A stretch of DNA of 64,000 bases, from the NCBI RefSeq assembly GCF_001189295.1, contig NZ_CP012159.1:7270525-7334524 (forward strand), in the 5' to 3' direction. The number at the start of each line of letters is the position of its first letter. Position 1 is the first letter of the stretch. Of this stretch, positions 60,720 to 64,000 are shown in pieces. Origin of the DNA: Chondromyces crocatus (GTDB taxonomy: Bacteria; Myxococcota_A; Polyangia; Polyangiales; Polyangiaceae). The translations under genes and the position numbers were made by a program. The notes beneath the pieces are model-generated. The model was not told where the DNA came from and made no database searches. It worked only from the letters and a program-made list of their open reading frames with translations.

Positions 60720-62420
60720 GTGGGGAATGTCTCGCTTGCTGCACCGGGCAGGGTCGTCGGGGGACGATACCGCCTGGTGCGCCAGATTGGAGCCGGCGGG
60801 ATGGGGGCCGTCTGGCTCGCTGACCACGTGCAGCTCGGGTCCGAGGTCGCCATCAAGTTCATGGCGACGGATGCCGCGACGTCGAGCGCTGCGCGGGCGA
60901 GGTTCGAGCGCGAGGCCCGGACCTCCGCGAAGCTCAGCCACCCGAACATCGTCCATGTGCAGGATTACGGCATCACCGGAGACCAGCAGTACCTGGTCAT
61001 GGAGCGCCTCGTCGGTGAAGACCTGGGCGAGCGGCTGAAGCGCGAGGGGAAGATCCCGCTCGGCGAACTCTCGGTGCTCGCCATCCAGATCGGGCGGGGC
61101 TTGCGGCGGATCCACGACGCGGGGCTCGTGCACCGCGACCTCAAGCCGTCGAACATCTTTCTCGTGACCGGCGAGGACGGCGAGAGCCTGGTCAAGCTCC
61201 TGGACCTCGGGATCGTCAAATCCGTGATCGTGTCGACCGGCGAGGGCACCAACACGGGGGAGAGCACGCGCACCGGAGAGATCGTCGGGTCCCCTCACTA
61301 CATGAGCCCGGAGCAGGTGCAGGGGAGAAAGTCGCTCGGGATCCAGAGCGATCTCTGGTCGTTCGGGGTGGTGCTCTTCCGGGCCATGACGGGGCAGATG
61401 CCGTTCAAGGGCGAGGGGATCGGCTCGCTCATCGCCGCCATCCTGACCTCCCCGCTCCCCTCCCCCTCCTCGCTCGCGCCAGAGCTGCCCGCGGACATCG
61501 ATCGCTTCTTCCAGCGCGCCCTCGCGCGAGAGCCCGAGCAGCGCTTCCAGTCGGCGCGAGACCTCGTGGATGCCCTGCTGGAGATGCTGGGCACGCGCCC
61601 ATCGGCCGTGTCGATGCCGTTCCTCGTGGCTCCGACGCCGTCGTCACCACGCGGTCCCCTCTCGCCAGGAGCGCCTTCCTCCCCACCTCGCGGTCCCCTC
61701 TCGCCAGGAGCGCCTTCCTCCCCGCGAGGCGCCGTGCCGCCTGCGCCCCCGCGTCGCCCACCGGTCCCATCGCCCTCCTCCCCGCACAGCCCCGTGATGC
61801 CGGCGGCCCCGGGAACGCCCAGCGCACCCGGTGTGCCGTCGGCGCCTGCGCTCCTCGTGTCACCGAGACCGCCGTCGGAGCCCGGCCAGCCCGTGGAGGG
61901 ACCGGCAGCCGCTCAACCGCTGACCGACACCCTGGTGAGCCTGTTCAACAGGACCGGGGCCCCCGTCCAGCCGCAGCGCAAGGCGATGCTCATCGGGACC
62001 TCCATGGGCGCCGCTGGCCTCACGGTGCTGGGGCTCGTGTGGATGCTGTCCCACCGAGCCCCGCCCGACGCCGCGCCGGGAGACGCGGCGCCATCGCCCA
62101 CGGTGTCCGAAGAGGCGCGTGCGCAGGACCCAGCGCCTCCGCCCCAGGCCTCGTCGATCGTCGCCGAGGTCGCCACGGCATCCGCGGCGGTGACGGCGCT
62201 CGCCACGGCGGATCCCGCGAGCGCCGAGCCCCCGGACGCGGAGCCGACGCCCACGGCCTCCCCCACGGCGCACGAGGCCTCGCGCCCCGATGCGAAGCCG
62301 CCAGCGGCCACGGGGACGACCGAGCGGCAAACCACCCAGCGCACCGGCACCCCGGCGACGACCAGCGAGCCCGAAGGGCCGCTTCGGCCACCGCGCGTGA
62401 AGCGGCGGCTCGGTTTCTGA
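60720..62420 (+). CDS. Membrane-anchored Ser/Thr protein kinase
   Basis: 566 aa from GTG 60720, chosen because TAGGAG lies 5 bases upstream; ATGs at 60636 and 60660 lack this. The kinase domain begins GGRYRLVRQIGAGGMGAVW, with VAIKFM lysine, HRDLKPSNIF catalytic loop, a DLG in place of the DFG Asp-Phe-Gly, GSPHYMSPEQ and DLWSFGVVLF. After it a long Pro/Ala/Ser linker holds near-identical short duplications (about 61645-61715), one transmembrane segment (MLIGTSMGAAGLTVLGLVWML, 20-odd residues) and a 120-residue Ala/Pro-rich tail. Typical myxobacterial Hanks-type kinase; ligand and substrate unknown. Confidence 0.92.
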   Translation: MGNVSLAAPGRVVGGRYRLVRQIGAGGMGAVWLADHVQLGSEVAIKFMATDAATSSAARARFEREARTSAKLSHPNIVHVQDYGITGDQQYLVMERLVGEDLGERLKREGKIPLGELSVLAIQIGRGLRRIHDAGLVHRDLKPSNIFLVTGEDGESLVKLLDLGIVKSVIVSTGEGTNTGESTRTGEIVGSPHYMSPEQVQGRKSLGIQSDLWSFGVVLFRAMTGQMPFKGEGIGSLIAAILTSPLPSPSSLAPELPADIDRFFQRALAREPEQRFQSARDLVDALLEMLGTRPSAVSMPFLVAPTPSSPRGPLSPGAPSSPPRGPLSPGAPSSPRGAVPPAPPRRPPVPSPSSPHSPVMPAAPGTPSAPGVPSAPALLVSPRPPSEPGQPVEGPAAAQPLTDTLVSLFNRTGAPVQPQRKAMLIGTSMGAAGLTVLGLVWMLSHRAPPDAAPGDAAPSPTVSEEARAQDPAPPPQASSIVAEVATASAAVTALATADPASAEPPDAEPTPTASPTAHEASRPDAKPPAATGTTERQTTQRTGTPATTSEPEGPLRPPRVKRRLGF

Positions 62421-62435
62421 GGACGCGGACGAAAG

Positions 62436-63365
62436 ATGATGAACATGCGTGGTATCCGGATGCTCCTCCTGCTCGTGGCGATGGGGCCGGCGTGGGCGTC
62501 TCCTTCGCTGGCTCAGGCCGGTCCGAGGCGCGAGGCGCCGCAACCCGCACCCCAGGCCGGCGGCTGGGGCAAAGCCGCGGTCATGAAGGAGCAGGCCCGC
62601 GCGCTGACCCACAAGGGCGACGAGCTCTACGACGACGGCAAGTACGAGGAGGCCTACTATTTCTACAACGAGGCCCTCCAGCGCTACGACGCGCCGCCCA
62701 TCGCCTTCTCGCGTGCCCTCTGTCTCGTGAAGCTCGGCCGCCTCCTGGAGGCACGAGCGCAGTTCACGAAGCTCACCGAGGACACCTTGCCACCCATGTC
62801 GCCTCGCGAGTTCATCCAGGCGCAGGCCGAGGCGAGCGTCGAGCTGGCCAAGATCCGCGTCCGCATCCCGACCTTGCGCGTCACCGTCACCGACGCCCCC
62901 GAGGTCGCGGTGAAGGTGACGGTCGACGGCAAGGACGTGCCCCACCTCGACGGACCCATCGCGGTGGATCCGGGGGAGCACATGGTCATCGCCAGCGCAC
63001 AGGGCGGGGAGATGGTCGCCAAGGCCATCGTCGTCCCCGAAGGCAAAACGACGCGCCTCGAGATCTCGCTGCTCCCCTCCCCGCTCAACCCGCGCCGCTC
63101 GATGGTCCCGGCCATCGTCGCGCTCGGCGTCGGCACCGTCGGCCTGGTGACCGGCCTGGTGACCGGCTTCCTCGCCGCAGGAGAGGACGAGCCGGGCCTC
63201 ACCGCCGCGTCCATGCTCGGGCTCTCCCTGGGCGGCCTCGGCCTGGGCAGCGGCGCCACGCTGCTCCTCGTGCGCTCCGTCGGCCACTCTGGCCACACCA
63301 CGACCCAGAGCGCCCGCCGCCCGCCGCTCGACGGCGCAGGGCTCCTGCTGCGCGGCTCGTTCTGA
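62436..63365 (+). CDS. Secreted/periplasmic TPR-containing protein with C-terminal membrane hairpin
   Basis: 309 aa. An N-terminal signal peptide (MRGIRMLLLLVAMGPAWASPSLAQA) is followed by TPR-like helices (ALTHKGDELYDDGKYEEAYYFY and AFSRALCLVKLGRLLEARAQF). Then comes a PEGA-like beta domain (VKVTVDGKDVP, VDPGEHMVIAS) and two hydrophobic segments (about 227-285). It starts 15 bases after the kinase stop, so the two are almost surely co-transcribed. Such TPR/PEGA proteins commonly accompany Ser/Thr kinases in myxobacteria; a role as signalling partner or envelope protein is inferred. Confidence 0.85.
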   Translation: MMNMRGIRMLLLLVAMGPAWASPSLAQAGPRREAPQPAPQAGGWGKAAVMKEQARALTHKGDELYDDGKYEEAYYFYNEALQRYDAPPIAFSRALCLVKLGRLLEARAQFTKLTEDTLPPMSPREFIQAQAEASVELAKIRVRIPTLRVTVTDAPEVAVKVTVDGKDVPHLDGPIAVDPGEHMVIASAQGGEMVAKAIVVPEGKTTRLEISLLPSPLNPRRSMVPAIVALGVGTVGLVTGLVTGFLAAGEDEPGLTAASMLGLSLGGLGLGSGATLLLVRSVGHSGHTTTQSARRPPLDGAGLLLRGSF

Positions 63366-64000
63366 CCGCGGCAGCCATCGACCGACAGCCTGACGCCAGC
63401 CTACGGGTGCTCTCGCCCTTCGTCGTCCCCCGTCGTCGCCCCGCGCTCCGCCCCTCGAAGAGTTCGAGTCCGGCCGCCATGCGCCCGGGAGAACCGGCAT
63501 CGCGTGGTGCACCTCGGCACGCCGCCTCACGATTGCGTGATGCAAGCACCCCGCATTGCGTATCCCGCCTCGGCACGCCGCCCCACGATTGCATCACGCC
63601 GACAGCATCCGCTCGCCCCTCGACCGTGAAGCCACTGGGCCCGCCTGCACCTCGCTCGCCCACGGACCCGACGTCGCATTCGGGGGCCCCCTCATGACCC
63701 TTGGCAACCGCATGCCGAATGAGCGATGGTGGACGGTTTTGCCGCATCGCGAATTCGCGAAAGTCCGCTGAGAAACCGACGTACTCACCAGAGCACCTTG
63801 GCAAACGCACCGCGACGCGCGACATTGATGGGTTTCCCGGCGATCGAAAATCGCTACCCACCACGATAAATCAGCACGAGAACGCGTTTACGATTTGGAG
63901 TTCGGCCCATCCGCGTGCAAATGGGCGACGTCACCGCATTGCCCATCGAGGCACACAACAGGGCATTGCCCCTGGAGGCCGACATGCGTCCTTTCGTCCA
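63366..64000. other. Non-coding right end with short repeats and a palindrome
   Basis: 635 bases without a convincing gene. A 26-base imperfect direct repeat beginning CCTCGGCACGCCGCC occurs at 63512-63537 and 63568-63593. GCGTGATGC near 63535 is the inverse of GCATCACGC near 63590. A perfect 14-base palindrome TCGCGAATTCGCGA lies at 63747-63760. From about 63800 the sequence becomes visibly more AT-rich, which may mark a promoter region for a gene beyond the window. Confidence 0.5.

Overview
The window is high-GC and reads as a myxobacterial chromosome. Long NRPS and PKS genes with TubC-type docking domains, a CndH-like flavin halogenase, an IcmF fusion mutase, a membrane-anchored Ser/Thr kinase and sigma-54-like promoters all fit the Sorangium/Chondromyces group. 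That placement is inference from gene content. No tRNA, rRNA, CRISPR array, transposase or integrase was seen.

Layout. 1-2768 (minus): start of a second, truncated assembly line (fatty acyl-AMP ligase, ACP, condensation domain). 2769-3804: non-coding, with an 84-bp tandem repeat. 3805-5119: short endonuclease V-like protein and an SDR reductase. 5271-13630 (minus): one acyl-CoA mutase operon, icmF-mutA-mutB-meaB. 13856-24854: a stress-type island with a zinc alcohol dehydrogenase, two CBS proteins, a methyltransferase, a cysteine-rich protein, Hsp20, a transketolase-transaldolase fusion, a phosphoribosyltransferase, an alpha/beta hydrolase and an erythromycin esterase-like protein. Good sigma-54-like elements precede hsp20 and the fusion. 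24926-58673 (minus, except one MFS gene): an NRPS-PKS gene cluster. 59163-63365: an M15-type peptidase, a Ser/Thr kinase and a secreted TPR protein.

The main cluster, in transcription order: NRPS1 (C-A-T-C-A[MT]-T), PKS (KS-AT-KR-ACP), P450, flavin halogenase, terminal NRPS (dock-C-A-T-TE), peptide-export ABC transporter, TauD-type dioxygenase, aminotransferase, 2-ketoarginine methyltransferase-like enzyme, ureohydrolase, and NRPS3 (dock-C-A-T-C-A-T). The A-domain pockets read by eye are DFWNIGMVHK (threonine), DASTIAAVCK (aromatic, probably tyrosine), DLTKVGEVGK (close to asparagine), DTEHFGTPVK (unassigned, acidic) and DLRHLLFMAK (unassigned). The N-terminal docking domains of NRPS3 and the TE protein, with acidic tails on the PKS and NRPS3, suggest the order NRPS1 > PKS > NRPS3 > TE-NRPS. 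This is not the gene order.

The proposed product is inference: a halogenated peptide-polyketide with Thr, a methylated and chlorinated aromatic residue, a reduced C2 extension, Asn (perhaps hydroxylated), a guanidino- or ornithine-type residue methylated at C3, and one unknown residue, released and perhaps cyclised by the TE. The two most unusual parts are a PRMT-fold methyltransferase inserted in the aromatic A domain, and the aminotransferase/methyltransferase/ureohydrolase cassette that probably makes a non-proteinogenic building block. I do not recognise the cluster as a known pathway.
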